Below are positions 8,785 through 18,566 of a DNA stretch of 64,000 nucleotides, one piece after another; the stretch's first letter is position 1, and every line of letters begins with the position of its first letter. The notes below the pieces were generated by a model. That model did not search any database. It was not told the DNA's origin and saw only the letters and a list, made by a program, of their open reading frames with translations. Made by a program: the position numbers and the translations under genes. Source of the DNA: Armatimonadota bacterium (lineage in GTDB: Bacteria > Armatimonadota > HRBIN16); contig BPGU01000003.1 of NCBI GenBank assembly GCA_026003195.1, positions 660,763 to 724,762 on the forward strand. Direction: 5' to 3'.

Positions 8785-11700
8785 TTAGAAGCGAAAACTT
8801 CCTTCTATACCCCACAGCCGCTGCTGCTTCTCATCTATCGAAAAGCTCAGCAGAAGGCGACGCGACAATCTTGTCCACTCTGGCAATTCATACAATATCT
8901 TCAAGAGGTAACGGTCCTGCTGGGTGGAGACCGTTCGCCAGTAACTCAGACTGAAACCGTCCCACAAGCGTTTCACTAAAGTCACGGTCACCGGCTGGTA
9001 CCTGTCGTACTCGATACGGAACTCGCGCAGCTGGAGTGCCTCCTCGATACCGCGCTCCAGCGGCGAGAATATCTGCGGCACATACGCAGAGGTGAACAGG
9101 TTCACCACCTCACGCTGCAACACCTGTTCCACGTTGCGTCCGCTTAACAGTTCTTCCAGAGTACCCACCCCCAGCGCACGGGCAATTTGCTGCGTAGACA
9201 GTTCCGGGGGATCCGAGCGAAACTCGGTTCGCGGTCCCTCCGGCGAGGTAATAGCCCCGCTGACGAGTACCGTTATCTCGTAGCGGCGCACTCCTCCCGT
9301 CGGCGAAGCCATGCTGAGGCTGGTCTTTGCCTGCACGTCCACACCCACCCGGAACGGATTATCGCCCGGAACCGGATAATCCAGCGCAATGCTGCCTCCA
9401 CGCTCCAGGCGGAAGCGTGCAGTGGGGAAGTACGCATATCCGCGCTCCAGCCCCAGCTGTCCGTGTACGACCGGTTCCTGCAGGGTGCCGCTCAGCACGA
9501 TGTCTCCGGATGCCTGTGCGGAAAGGCGGGGACTGTTCAGCCACATACCCTCGCCAATGCGCAGCACCACACTGCTGAAGCGCGGGTTGATGGAGAGAGG
9601 GCGTGCTTCCGCCTTCTGCTCGGGAAAGCTGGCTGGCAAAGTAAAAGCCCCGCCGCTGGCGGTAATCATGCCAGACACCTGCGGGCTCTCCGCGCTGCCC
9701 GCACCCCTCAGTTCACCGTCCAGGAAGGTGCGTACCTGCTCCCCGTACTGCCCGGACAGGTTGCGCTCCTCCAGCCAGAATCTCTCCAGCCGCAAACTGG
9801 CGTCGATGGACTCGCCTTCTTGCCCGCCGAAGCGTATCGCTCCCGATCCGACGATACGTCCACCACGTGCGCTATCACCTGCAGCGCTCAGCTCCACGAC
9901 ACGAACCGTCTCGTTCTCCAGCCGAACCAGCGCACGCACGTCCCGAAGTCCCGTTGCCAGAGGCTCCATGCGCAGGGTGTCCGCGCTCACCTGCATCTCA
10001 CCGGAAAGCCTCGGCGAGGCTCGCGTGCCCGCCAGGTTCGCCTTGAGAGACCAGCGTCCTGTTGCCTGCGCTGCTTTCGCGGAGGGGAGATAAGCCAGTA
10101 ATGCGCTCAGTGGCTGAGGAGCCGCTTCGACAGAAAGGTCTATGGGCTCCTTGTCCGGCACCTCCAGAGGCTTCCAGTGGAAGGGCAGGGTGCCCCAGAT
10201 GCGCACCTGTCCATCTGGCTGTGCCAGCACGATTTCCGATATGTCTATCTTTCCTTCGTGAAGCTGTACTTTTCCAGTCAATACGCGGTCGGCGCGAACC
10301 GCACCGAACTGTGGCTCTTTCAACGCCAGCGTCAGTACGAGGTCGGGAGAATCGCTTTTGCCGGAAGCCTCGAGGGTCGCCATTTCCAGCTTACCGCGCA
10401 TCTCGGTCGCACTGGGCACCCACCGCTGGAACCAGGAGAGGTCTACATTGTAAGCCTCCGCACTCAGGCTCAGGTTGCCGTCGGGCTGGTAAATACCCGA
10501 AGCGGTCAGATAGTGCTCCCCGTTCGCCAGCACAGCGTTTTGCAGATGCCACGCGCCCCCCTCATCCCGGCGCAGTGCTGCCTGCAACGTACCCAGCGTA
10601 CGCCCGTCTATCTCGATGCCCTCCACCCGTGCCGAAGCTTGCGCGCTCAGGTGTTCACCCTCTCCCCATAAACGGAAAGGCACTGTGGCTGTGCCGGTGA
10701 TACGCCCCAGCTCGCGCAACACTTCGCCCAGGCGAGGCACTCTCTCGTGAAGCCAGACGCTATCCAATGCCCGCTGGCTCAGCTGCTCCAGCGAGGAGAT
10801 GGACAGTGTGCCCTCTGCTTCTATCGTGCGCGGAGAGCTGGCGAACCGCAGGTGTCGGAGCGTGATCTCCGCCTCCGGGCTGGCGAGGCGCACCTCCCGG
10901 GCGTTCAGCCCCTCCTTGCTCCATTCCACCTCCGCATAACCATTGCTCAGCGTCCACGCATCCCAGGCGGCGTTTCTGGTCACCAGCTCTGCCCGAAACT
11001 GCGGCTCCCGCTCCGTGCCGGAGAGCACACCTCGCACCGATGCCTCTCCGCTGATATCCTGAGGTGCCTCTTCGGGCAACAGCGGGCGCACCTGCGCCAG
11101 AGGCAAACCCTCGCCTTCTATGCGGAACGAGAGCCTGCCTTCCCCATCTCGCTCGCCCTCGCCTTTCAGCACGCCGTCCCCCAGCCGGGCGGAGACGGGA
11201 GCAACCCGCAACACGCCGTCTTCGTAGCGCAAGGAACCTCTCAGGTCGGTCAAGCTCCAGTGTTGCACCTGCACGGTGGGGGCAGTGAACGTGATGTCGG
11301 CGGAAGGCGAGCGCAGGTGGCCTGCAACGTGGAAGAACACCCTGCCAATCGCTTCCACGGACGGTGGGCTTTCGTCGTCTGTCTGCTCGCGCAGAGCCTT
11401 CAGCACTTCTTCCGCGTCCACGTTGTTCGCCACGCCGTCCAGGCTCAACTGGGCTTTTTCCGCATCCAGCGGCTGTTGCAGTTCTCCCTGCCAGGTCACC
11501 TCCATCGGCGGACGACGCAAGATGCCCCCTTCCACGCGCACCACCTGCGGAGACGCCTCCAGTCGGGCGACCACATAGTCCACGTTCCAGCGGCGCCACT
11601 GCAGGTCTGTCGCCTCTACCACCCCGCGGAAGGCAGGTTCGCGGAAAGTGCCTCCCAGTTCTCCTCGGGCATACACCCACGCGAAGGGTACATCGCCTTC

Positions 11701-13320
11701 GTGCTTCAGCTTCGGGGCAAGACGCTCTACCCACGGCGCCAGCAGCACCTCGTCGGCACGGACGCGCAGAGCCAGCCGCTGTCCCGCCAGATCGATCTGT
11801 CCCGACACATACGCCGACCCCGCCCAGTCCTCCAGCATGGCGCCCTCGATGTCTACCCTTCCAGGCGTCCAGCGGAACCGCGCTTGTGCCTGTTCACATC
11901 GCCAGAGCGTGCCTGCCAGACGCTCGCCCCACAGGTTCGCCACGACGATGGGCTTCTGCAAGGTGCCATGAGCCAGCCCCTCGCCACGCACGATGCCCCG
12001 CACGTCCTTCGGCAGAAGGAAATGGAGCTGGGCGAGATTGAGATCGTCCGTACGCCACTTTGCGACGAAACGCCAGTCTTTCTCCTTCCACAATGCCGCT
12101 TGTAATCGGGCGTTCCCTCCAGCAACCCGCAAAGTGGCTTCCGGTAGCAGCACGGAACGTGCATTCAGTATCAGTTTAGCGTTCAATTTTTGTACATTTA
12201 CCTTTTGAATGCTCACCCTTTCAGTATGCACAGTGCCCTGTATGTACGGTTGTGAGGGCACGCCCTGTACGGTCATACGGGCATCTACCGGCGCGTCTAA
12301 AGCCACCTGAGGCACATATCGACGCAGCCAGGGTTGCAGCTCGCGCGGAGGCATCTGGCTGGCGTCTACGGAGAGGTGCATGGCGAGCTGGGGTTGCCAC
12401 TGTATCGTTCCCAAGGCAAGCACCTGTCCCGTCCCTGCGTTCGCGCGAGCACGCCAGGTCGCAGCACCCGTCTGAAACTCGCCGGAGCCGCTGAGGTTGC
12501 TCAGCGAAAGGGTGCCTTGAGGCAGTCGCCATCGCGCCCGCGTTGCCCGGACACTGGCTGTACCGCCGTAATGGATGCGTCTCTGTGAATCGGTGTACAC
12601 CCACACGGTGCCTGTGGCGTGTGCGTCACCAGCGTCGAGGGAGGGCAGGCGTACGTAGTGCATGAGCGAGGAAACGGGTACGTCGGAGGCATCCACTCGC
12701 AGGCGCAACTGCCCGTTGACCACCCAGCCATCCACCTGCGCCTGAAATGGGGGCATCGCCTCCCCGTGCCCAAAGCGAAACCTCGTGATGCCCGCATCGG
12801 AGCGAACCTCGCCGTTCACCTGGCGCAATACGGCATGCAGTGTCGGGCGTGCCTTGCGGTCCTCGAAAAAGAGCGTTGCATCGGTGATGCGCACCTTCCA
12901 GAAAATCTCCGCAGGAGGGCGACGGCGTTTGGGGATAAGGGGAGAGAAGTTCCACCGTCCGTCAGGCAGGCGCACGACATGCGCGACAGGGTGGGAGACC
13001 TGAATGTGGGGCTGGTGTGAGAACAGCTGGCTCACGGCTACCTCGCGTGCTGCAACCAGCGGTCTTCGCGGAGAAACCGGGTCGCCCAGAAACACGTTCC
13101 GCGCGGTGATTCTGCCCCGGCGCAGGTCGGTGGAGATTTCTCCCACCAGGATGGGTATCCGCCACTCGTTCTGCGCCCAGGCGATCCCCGCCTCTATCGC
13201 CTGCTGCTGGAAGCCGGGCGCCGCCTGCCAGAGATAGAAAGCACAAACACTGCATACCCATATCAGCGGCGCGAGCACCACCAGCCAGGCGATGTATCGG
13301 CAGGAACGACGGCAGGTCAA
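8785..13320 (-). CDS. TamB-like AsmA-superfamily envelope protein (DUF490)
   Basis: 1511 residues. One transmembrane segment near residues 11-30 anchors it in the inner membrane. The rest is a very long run of short beta strands with AsmA/TamB-style repeats (for example GTVWVYTDSQRRIHYGGTAS and LSGEMQVSADTL). The last about 300 residues have TamB C-terminal features: YFPTARFRLERGGSIALDYP, SGAITSPEGPRTEFRSDPP, and YDRYQPVTVTLVKRL, ending in Phe. TamB-like proteins form hydrophobic troughs spanning the periplasm for phospholipid transfer or barrel assembly. Its neighbours bamA and skp fit. The stop of lipA overlaps its end region at the other side (lipA stop 13317), so it follows lipA directly. 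Confidence 0.85.
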   Translation of the reverse strand: MTCRRSCRYIAWLVVLAPLIWVCSVCAFYLWQAAPGFQQQAIEAGIAWAQNEWRIPILVGEISTDLRRGRITARNVFLGDPVSPRRPLVAAREVAVSQLFSHQPHIQVSHPVAHVVRLPDGRWNFSPLIPKRRRPPAEIFWKVRITDATLFFEDRKARPTLHAVLRQVNGEVRSDAGITRFRFGHGEAMPPFQAQVDGWVVNGQLRLRVDASDVPVSSLMHYVRLPSLDAGDAHATGTVWVYTDSQRRIHYGGTASVRATRARWRLPQGTLSLSNLSGSGEFQTGAATWRARANAGTGQVLALGTIQWQPQLAMHLSVDASQMPPRELQPWLRRYVPQVALDAPVDARMTVQGVPSQPYIQGTVHTERVSIQKVNVQKLNAKLILNARSVLLPEATLRVAGGNARLQAALWKEKDWRFVAKWRTDDLNLAQLHFLLPKDVRGIVRGEGLAHGTLQKPIVVANLWGERLAGTLWRCEQAQARFRWTPGRVDIEGAMLEDWAGSAYVSGQIDLAGQRLALRVRADEVLLAPWVERLAPKLKHEGDVPFAWVYARGELGGTFREPAFRGVVEATDLQWRRWNVDYVVARLEASPQVVRVEGGILRRPPMEVTWQGELQQPLDAEKAQLSLDGVANNVDAEEVLKALREQTDDESPPSVEAIGRVFFHVAGHLRSPSADITFTAPTVQVQHWSLTDLRGSLRYEDGVLRVAPVSARLGDGVLKGEGERDGEGRLSFRIEGEGLPLAQVRPLLPEEAPQDISGEASVRGVLSGTEREPQFRAELVTRNAAWDAWTLSNGYAEVEWSKEGLNAREVRLASPEAEITLRHLRFASSPRTIEAEGTLSISSLEQLSQRALDSVWLHERVPRLGEVLRELGRITGTATVPFRLWGEGEHLSAQASARVEGIEIDGRTLGTLQAALRRDEGGAWHLQNAVLANGEHYLTASGIYQPDGNLSLSAEAYNVDLSWFQRWVPSATEMRGKLEMATLEASGKSDSPDLVLTLALKEPQFGAVRADRVLTGKVQLHEGKIDISEIVLAQPDGQVRIWGTLPFHWKPLEVPDKEPIDLSVEAAPQPLSALLAYLPSAKAAQATGRWSLKANLAGTRASPRLSGEMQVSADTLRMEPLATGLRDVRALVRLENETVRVVELSAAGDSARGGRIVGSGAIRFGGQEGESIDASLRLERFWLEERNLSGQYGEQVRTFLDGELRGAGSAESPQVSGMITASGGAFTLPASFPEQKAEARPLSINPRFSSVVLRIGEGMWLNSPRLSAQASGDIVLSGTLQEPVVHGQLGLERGYAYFPTARFRLERGGSIALDYPVPGDNPFRVGVDVQAKTSLSMASPTGGVRRYEITVLVSGAITSPEGPRTEFRSDPPELSTQQIARALGVGTLEELLSGRNVEQVLQREVVNLFTSAYVPQIFSPLERGIEEALQLREFRIEYDRYQPVTVTLVKRLWDGFSLSYWRTVSTQQDRYLLKILYELPEWTRLSRRLLLSFSIDEKQQRLWGIEGSFRF

Positions 13321-14225
13321 CGCACTTCCACACTCCCCTGCACGGCTTCTATCTGCGTCAGACGCTCCGCCATCACTTTGCGCGAGAATGCCTCCGCGTT
13401 ATACGAACTGCGCACAAAGGGCGCAGAGGCGACAAACAGAAAGCCCATCTCCTCACCGATACGCCGGTACTCGGCGAACACGCTGGGATGCACGTACTCC
13501 ACCACCGGCAGATGGTTCATGGTCGGGCGCAGATACTGCCCGATGGTGAGGCAATCCACCCCTGCGTCGCGCAGGTCGCGCATGGTCTGTATCACTTCCT
13601 CTTTGGTCTCGCCCAAGCCCACCATCAGCCCCGACTTCGTGTAGATATGGGGGTAGTTGCGCTTGACGAAATAGAGCAGGTCGATGGAACGCCAGTACTT
13701 TGCTTGTGGGCGCACCACAGACTGCAGCCGCTCGACCGTCTCCACGTTGTGGTTGTAGATATCGGGCTGAGCGTCGGCAACCGTCTTGATGCACCAGCGG
13801 ATACCTTTGAAATCGGGAGTGAGCACCTCTACAATCGCACCCGGTATCGCGTGGCGTACGGCGCGAATGGTCGCTGCAAACTGCTCTGCTCCCCCGTCTG
13901 AGAGGTCGTCGCGCGCGACGGAGGTAATCACCACGTGCTTGAGCCCCAAATGCTTTGCCGCCAGTGCCACACGCCGAGGCTCCAGAGGGTCTACCTCTTC
14001 GCCCCGCCCCGTGCTGATCGCGCAGAAGCCACACGAGCGGGTGCACACATCGCCCAGTATCATGAAGGTAGCAGTGTGCTTGCTCCAGCATTCGGTCAGA
14101 TTCGGGCAACGAGCGCTTTCGCATACGGTGTGTAGCCGCAGCCCTTTGATAAGGCTATCTACTTCCTGTATCTGCCCCGGGCGCGGAGCGCGTATGGTCA
14201 ACCATTCGGGTAGTTTCCGGTTCAT
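13317..14225 (-). CDS. lipA: Lipoyl synthase
   Basis: 302 residues. LipA is a radical-SAM enzyme that inserts two sulfurs into octanoyl groups on 2-oxoacid dehydrogenases and the glycine cleavage H protein. Both cluster motifs are seen: the auxiliary cluster CESARCPNLTEC (C-X4-C-X5-C, residues about 35-46) and the radical-SAM CTRSCGFC (C-X3-C-X2-C, about 61-68). The RSSY motif that completes the auxiliary cluster is near the C-terminus (FVRSSYNAEAF). No lipB is visible nearby. It overlaps the tamB-like start by 4 bp and probably heads the transcription unit. Confidence 0.97.
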   Translation of the reverse strand: MNRKLPEWLTIRAPRPGQIQEVDSLIKGLRLHTVCESARCPNLTECWSKHTATFMILGDVCTRSCGFCAISTGRGEEVDPLEPRRVALAAKHLGLKHVVITSVARDDLSDGGAEQFAATIRAVRHAIPGAIVEVLTPDFKGIRWCIKTVADAQPDIYNHNVETVERLQSVVRPQAKYWRSIDLLYFVKRNYPHIYTKSGLMVGLGETKEEVIQTMRDLRDAGVDCLTIGQYLRPTMNHLPVVEYVHPSVFAEYRRIGEEMGFLFVASAPFVRSSYNAEAFSRKVMAERLTQIEAVQGSVEVR

Positions 14226-14304
14226 GCGCTGTTCCTTTGCTTTGGGAAATCTACAGTAGAATTATATCCTTCCGGGAGAGGTTGTGTAAAGGAGGGGCTG
14301 TGGT

Positions 14305-14343
14305 ACCGCAGAGAACGCGGAGAGGCACTGCGTCCTCTGCGGT
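14305..14343. repeat. Imperfect palindrome, REP-like
   Basis: Between lipA and the sensor kinase the sequence ACCGCAGAG at 14305-14313 faces CTCTGCGGT at 14335-14343, with an interior rich in GCGGAGAGG and GCGTCCTC. It could act as a transcription terminator for the kinase gene, but there is no T run. I read it as a short extragenic palindromic repeat. Confidence 0.5.
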
Positions 14344-14358
14344 GAGCGACTCGTTTCT

Positions 14359-17034
14359 TTAGGCGGCTGGCTGGAGGAACTGCTGTTGGATATAGTCCTG
14401 CACGCGCTGCCACTCTGCGAAGAGGGACTGCGCCGTGCCGAATGCGTCGTCGCTGCGCTGTTGCTTTGCTGCTTGCTCCAGCGCGAAAGCAATCTCGGCG
14501 AAAGCGCGCGCGCCCACCGCCCTCGCACTGCCCTTGATGGTATGGGCAGCATGCACCAGAGATTTGTAGTCACCTGCGTGCAGAGACTGCTCCACCTGCT
14601 CTAGCAGAGGGGGAATAGTGCGTAGAAATTCCTGCGAGAGTTCTCTCTGAAACTCTTCGTCCCCGCCTGTTATCTCTGCCAGAAAGCCGTGCTCTATAGG
14701 CGGCAAATCGGCTGTCTCCTCGGGCAAATCGGAAACTTGCCACTTCTCAAGCATCCTTTGCAAAACCTCCCATCTGACTGGCTTACTCAAGTAGTCGTCC
14801 ATGCCCGACATGAGGCATCTTTCCACGTCTTCCTTCATGGCGCTGGCGGTCATGGCGATAATCACCTGATGCCCGCCAGTGATACACTCGCGCTCTCGAA
14901 CCCGTCGGGTGGCCTCGAGACCATCCATGCGCGGCATGTGCACGTCCATCAGCACCGCAGCATAGCGACGCTGGGCGGTCTTCTCTACCGCTTCACCGCC
15001 ATCCTCTGCCACATCTACCTCGTAGCCCAGCCTTTGCAGCAGGCGAACAGCTACCTTGCGGTTCACCTCGTTGTCTTCGACCAGCAGCACACGCCCCTTT
15101 GCACAAGCGGCGCCCGACGCGGAGCCGTCATCGGCACCGGCAATCTGTCGAGACAGAACGGCGCCGATCGTCCCCATGGATTGTTCCATATTTGGGGCAA
15201 AAAGTGGCAACACTACCCAAAAGTCGCTGCCTTTGCCCTCCTCGCTCTGCACGCCGATGGTTCCGCCCATGAGCTCCGCCAGACTGCGGTTAATCGCCAG
15301 ACCGAGACCGCTACCCCCGTAGCGGCGTGTGGCGGAACCATCCGCCTGAGTGAAGCTCTCGAAAATGGTGGCTTGCTTGTCCGGAGGGATCCCGATGCCA
15401 GTATCGCTCACTGCCAGCTGCACCCACACGGTGGAGAAATGCTCCGGAATCGCAAACTGGTGGCGCAGAGAGTGCGCTTTCTGTATATTGCCTGCTTCCA
15501 CCAGACGGACACGGATGGTAATACTGCCCTGCTCGGTAAACTTCACCGCGTTGCCGACGAAGTTGGTGAGTATCTGCCGCAGGCGTAACTCGTCCCCACT
15601 CAGAGTGGCTGGAACCTCTTCATCCACCTCCACCTGAAGCAACAGCCCTTTCTCTCGAGCGCGCGCCGCAAACAACCGGGCAACCTGATGCACCAGCTGG
15701 CGAGGGTTGAAGGGAGCGTAACGCAGCTCCATCTTGCCTGCCTCGATACGCGAGATGTCCAGAATGTCTCCCAACAACGATAGCAGACTTTCCGCACTCT
15801 CTTTCAGCGTGGTCACATAGTCCCTTTGCTCCTCGCTCAGCGGGGTGTCCATGAGCAGCTGTGCCATGCCCAGAATGCCGTTCATCGGCGTGCGGATTTC
15901 ATGGCTCATGTTTGCCAGAAACTCCGATTTGGCGAGGCTGGCAGCCTGAGCCTGTTCCAGCGCTTGCTCCAGCTGCTGCTCGAACCGCTTGCGCTCGGTC
16001 ACATCCTGTTTAATGGCGATGAAGTGTGTGATGTTGCCCTGTTCATCGCGCACCGGCGCAACGGTCATCTCTTCCGTGTAGAGGCTCCCGTCTTTACGGC
16101 GGTTGATCACCTCCCCTTTCCAGACGTGTCCGCTCAGGATAGTCTGCCACAACTGTTCGTAGTACTTCTGGTCATGCCTGCCCGATTTCAGGATGCGTGG
16201 GTTCTTGCCGATAGCCTCCTCTCGGGTGTAGCCGGTGATGGCGGTGAAGGCGGGGTTGACCCACTGGATGGTGCCGTTGCGGTCGGTGATGACGATGGCG
16301 TTAGCTGCCATCTCCATGGCGCGTGCGTGCAGGCGTAACTGCCTGTGGGCGCGAGCGGACCTGCGCGACAGGAGATACACGACCGCGCCGATCAGCGCGC
16401 TGACCGCCAGTACCAGGGTGTGGGTTATGATGGCATGGCGGCGTATGGAAGCCAGGCGCTTGCGGTACTCGTTCACATGCAGGTCTACGCCCACAATGCC
16501 CGCCAGTTTGCCGCTGGAGTCGCGGATGGGCGCGTAACCGCTGAGCACCGTGCCCCACTGGTCGGTATAAAAGCGTTTTTCCGCAATCGCTAGCCCCTCG
16601 TGCAGAGCACGAAGCAATTCAGGGGTCGCCTCGTCATAAGGCTTCTTCAAGTAGGAATAATCCGGCTTGCCGGTCTGAGGGTCCTTGTCGGGAGTACCCA
16701 GCACAAAGTACACCTTTCCACCGCGCAGAACGCAGGTGTAGATGTCATGGATGTCCTTCGATGCCTCCATGAGGCGATAGAAAGGGGCTATCGCTTTCTG
16801 GTATTCGGGGGTGAAGGCGTCTTCGGGCTTCCAGAGCAGATGCCTGTCTCCGTCCACATGAAGCGCAGCGATGCGAGCGAGGCGCAGGAGATTCTGTCGC
16901 ACCTCGTGGTGTAAGGCATTCTCTGCCTTTCTTTGCAGCAGCGCCCCGCTGGCAAGCGATAGAAGCGCGATGAGCAAAGCAACCGCCGCCCCCGTTACAG
17001 ACGGCTTCGTCAGCCAGCCAGCGAGTAACTTCAT
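14359..17034 (-). CDS. Hybrid sensor histidine kinase with PAS, REC and HPt domains
   Basis: 891 residues, an all-in-one phosphorelay. Transmembrane helices at about 14-34 and 188-210 flank a periplasmic sensor region of the Cache type. A PAS domain follows (about 235-350; [20 protein letters not shown]), then HisKA with the phospho-His in [12 protein letters not shown], an HATPase domain with [10 protein letters not shown]-like [12 protein letters not shown] and GGSGLGLAI, a receiver domain with [10 protein letters not shown] and the phospho-Asp in [13 protein letters not shown], and a C-terminal HPt with [14 protein letters not shown]. No separate response regulator or output domain is adjacent, so the final target is unknown. 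It resembles BarA/TorS-type kinases. Confidence 0.92.
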   Translation of the reverse strand: MKLLAGWLTKPSVTGAAVALLIALLSLASGALLQRKAENALHHEVRQNLLRLARIAALHVDGDRHLLWKPEDAFTPEYQKAIAPFYRLMEASKDIHDIYTCVLRGGKVYFVLGTPDKDPQTGKPDYSYLKKPYDEATPELLRALHEGLAIAEKRFYTDQWGTVLSGYAPIRDSSGKLAGIVGVDLHVNEYRKRLASIRRHAIITHTLVLAVSALIGAVVYLLSRRSARAHRQLRLHARAMEMAANAIVITDRNGTIQWVNPAFTAITGYTREEAIGKNPRILKSGRHDQKYYEQLWQTILSGHVWKGEVINRRKDGSLYTEEMTVAPVRDEQGNITHFIAIKQDVTERKRFEQQLEQALEQAQAASLAKSEFLANMSHEIRTPMNGILGMAQLLMDTPLSEEQRDYVTTLKESAESLLSLLGDILDISRIEAGKMELRYAPFNPRQLVHQVARLFAARAREKGLLLQVEVDEEVPATLSGDELRLRQILTNFVGNAVKFTEQGSITIRVRLVEAGNIQKAHSLRHQFAIPEHFSTVWVQLAVSDTGIGIPPDKQATIFESFTQADGSATRRYGGSGLGLAINRSLAELMGGTIGVQSEEGKGSDFWVVLPLFAPNMEQSMGTIGAVLSRQIAGADDGSASGAACAKGRVLLVEDNEVNRKVAVRLLQRLGYEVDVAEDGGEAVEKTAQRRYAAVLMDVHMPRMDGLEATRRVRERECITGGHQVIIAMTASAMKEDVERCLMSGMDDYLSKPVRWEVLQRMLEKWQVSDLPEETADLPPIEHGFLAEITGGDEEFQRELSQEFLRTIPPLLEQVEQSLHAGDYKSLVHAAHTIKGSARAVGARAFAEIAFALEQAAKQQRSDDAFGTAQSLFAEWQRVQDYIQQQFLQPAA

Positions 17035-17059
17035 CGTTTTTTCCTCTTGGGATCTATCT

Positions 17060-17200
17060 CTGGAATTATCGGCAGAGAGTCGCCGTTTTGTGATGGTAGT
17101 AGTGAAGTGAAGTAGGGGCAGACCTTCGTGTCTGCCCCTAATCTGGAATTATCGGCAGAGCCGCCGTTTTGTGAAGTGAAGGCAGACCTTCGTGTCTGCC
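17060..17200. repeat. Two tandem copies of a short extragenic palindromic unit
   Basis: This intergenic stretch (17035-17236) holds a duplicated unit. The 18-mer CTGGAATTATCGGCAGAG occurs at 17060-17077 and 17143-17160, each followed by CGCCGTTTTGTG and then by a hairpin. Hairpin 1 has stem AGGGGCAGAC (17114-17123) with GTCTGCCCCT (17130-17139); hairpin 2 has stem GGCAGAC (17181-17187) with GTCTGCC (17194-17200); both have the loop CTTCGT. No coding capacity. It may terminate the gene at 17237, although no T run follows. Confidence 0.75.
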
Positions 17201-17236
17201 CCTACCCCCTTCGGGAAAGGGGGCAAACGACAAGGG

Positions 17237-18394
17237 TTACTCGTCCCCAATCGCGCCGAAGTTGCGCACCAGAATGCCGAAGTCAAACAGCGTCACTTCC
17301 TCATCCCCGTCCAGATCGGCGCCGGGATCCCAGTTGTCATCTCCCGGTACCGAACCGAACGCAGCCACCAGCGCGCCGAAGTCGAACAGGGTAATCTCGT
17401 TGTCGTCGTCGATGTCGCCGTTGGTCAGCGATACGTTCACGCCGGTCACGTCGGCGTCTTCCACCGTCACGCCCGTCACCACCGTGCGCAGCCAGTGGCT
17501 GGCTTTGAAGGCAAGGTCATACGTACCCGGTAGCACAGCGGGGATGGTGTAGTTGCCGCTGGCATCCAGGTTCACCACCGCCGTCCGCACTACGTTGCCG
17601 TCCTGGCGCAGTTCCACCGTCACCGGCACCTGCGTGATGTCTCCGCTGAAATCGCGCAGCTCCACGTTGCCGGAAACAGACCACACCGCTACCTGTTCAA
17701 AGTCATCCAGGTAAATCAGATAGGGACCCACTGCCCCCGCTTCTACCGGCGCGAAGGCGAGGCACTCGAGGGTGCCACGAGGCACGTCCAGCACCCCGTT
17801 CGCGCTGGCTCCAGCAAAAGGCAGAACCGGCTCTGCGGGAATGTTAAATACCACTTCTACCCACTGGTCCTTGGCGGTGATGAGCTTGCCAATGGGTCGC
17901 ACGTTACCCGGGTCTACCTGGGAGGCTCCAACCCACTCAATACCGCCGGATGCTCCTCCGTTGCCGCCGATCGGCGCTGTCGTGTTGGTCTCACGCACAC
18001 CCAGTGTGATGTAAATATCCGGTGTTCCACTGGCAACGTACATTTTGAAACGCAGAGCATGCGCGAAGTCAATGGCAGGATTTGCGAGGTTAGGGGTGTT
18101 GTAGGTAGTCAATCTCAACCAGGCGCCGGGCTTATCCGGCAGGAACTGCCAGTTCACCTGTAACGATTTGGTGCCGCTGTAGGCACGGTCGGTGACCACC
18201 CGAGAGGCGTTTACGGCAGTGTCGATAAAGCTGCTTGTAGATCCCGAGAAGCTGGGCTGACGGAACATCACCAAGCCGCTCGTGGAGGACGCAGGGAACG
18301 CCTCAAAGTCGGTGATGGGAAACGTTTGCGCGGCGACCGCAGCCGCCAGTACCCCCGCCAGCAGGGGTACGAAAAGGAACCTTGCGAGTTTCAT
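17237..18394 (-). CDS. Secreted protein with dockerin-like EF-hand repeats
   Basis: 385 residues with a signal peptide (about 1-22, ending AAAVAAQ). Residues about 25-215 look like a carbohydrate-binding or lectin-like beta sandwich (TDRAYSGTKSLQVNWQF, FPVEAGAVGPYLIYLDDFE-like strands). About 230-320 is a carboxypeptidase regulatory-like domain (VPVTVELRQDGNVVRTAVV, GTYDLAFKASHWL). The C-terminus has two Ca-binding dockerin-type repeats: DIDDDNEITLFDFGALVAAF and DLDGDEEVTLFDFGILVRNF. Such tails are common in surface proteins of Armatimonadota-like bacteria. No cohesin was seen in the window. Its promoter and first codons are inside the duplicated block 18373-19355. Confidence 0.85.
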   Translation of the reverse strand: MKLARFLFVPLLAGVLAAAVAAQTFPITDFEAFPASSTSGLVMFRQPSFSGSTSSFIDTAVNASRVVTDRAYSGTKSLQVNWQFLPDKPGAWLRLTTYNTPNLANPAIDFAHALRFKMYVASGTPDIYITLGVRETNTTAPIGGNGGASGGIEWVGASQVDPGNVRPIGKLITAKDQWVEVVFNIPAEPVLPFAGASANGVLDVPRGTLECLAFAPVEAGAVGPYLIYLDDFEQVAVWSVSGNVELRDFSGDITQVPVTVELRQDGNVVRTAVVNLDASGNYTIPAVLPGTYDLAFKASHWLRTVVTGVTVEDADVTGVNVSLTNGDIDDDNEITLFDFGALVAAFGSVPGDDNWDPGADLDGDEEVTLFDFGILVRNFGAIGDE

Positions 18395-18444
18395 ACCTTC
18401 CTTCCTCCTTCGCAGGCTTCAAGTGAAAATCAACTTCCATCCCT

Positions 18445-18473
18445 ATTGTAGCACTAACGTCTCCACAAAGCAA
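18445..18473 (-). promoter_or_regulatory. Promoter of the dockerin-type gene
   Basis: On the minus strand TTGCTT (18473-18468) and TACAAT (18450-18445) are separated by 17 bp and point at the ATG at 18394, with an AAGGAGG-type ribosome site between. The element lies in the duplicated block and is therefore also present at 44221-44249. Confidence 0.65.
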
Positions 18474-18566
18474 TACCTGCTTCACGCCAAGCATGTTACC
18501 CCAGCGCGCAGGATTGCCCCTTTCGTCCGATGAATTTTGTGGATGGCTGGAGGGAAGTTCGCAACG

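Noticed and set aside
10747-12105. A 452-codon open frame on the plus strand opposite the tamB-like gene
   Set aside because: Shadow of GC-rich coding DNA; low-complexity His/Arg/Gln-rich translation, no motif, and the minus-strand gene is clearly real.
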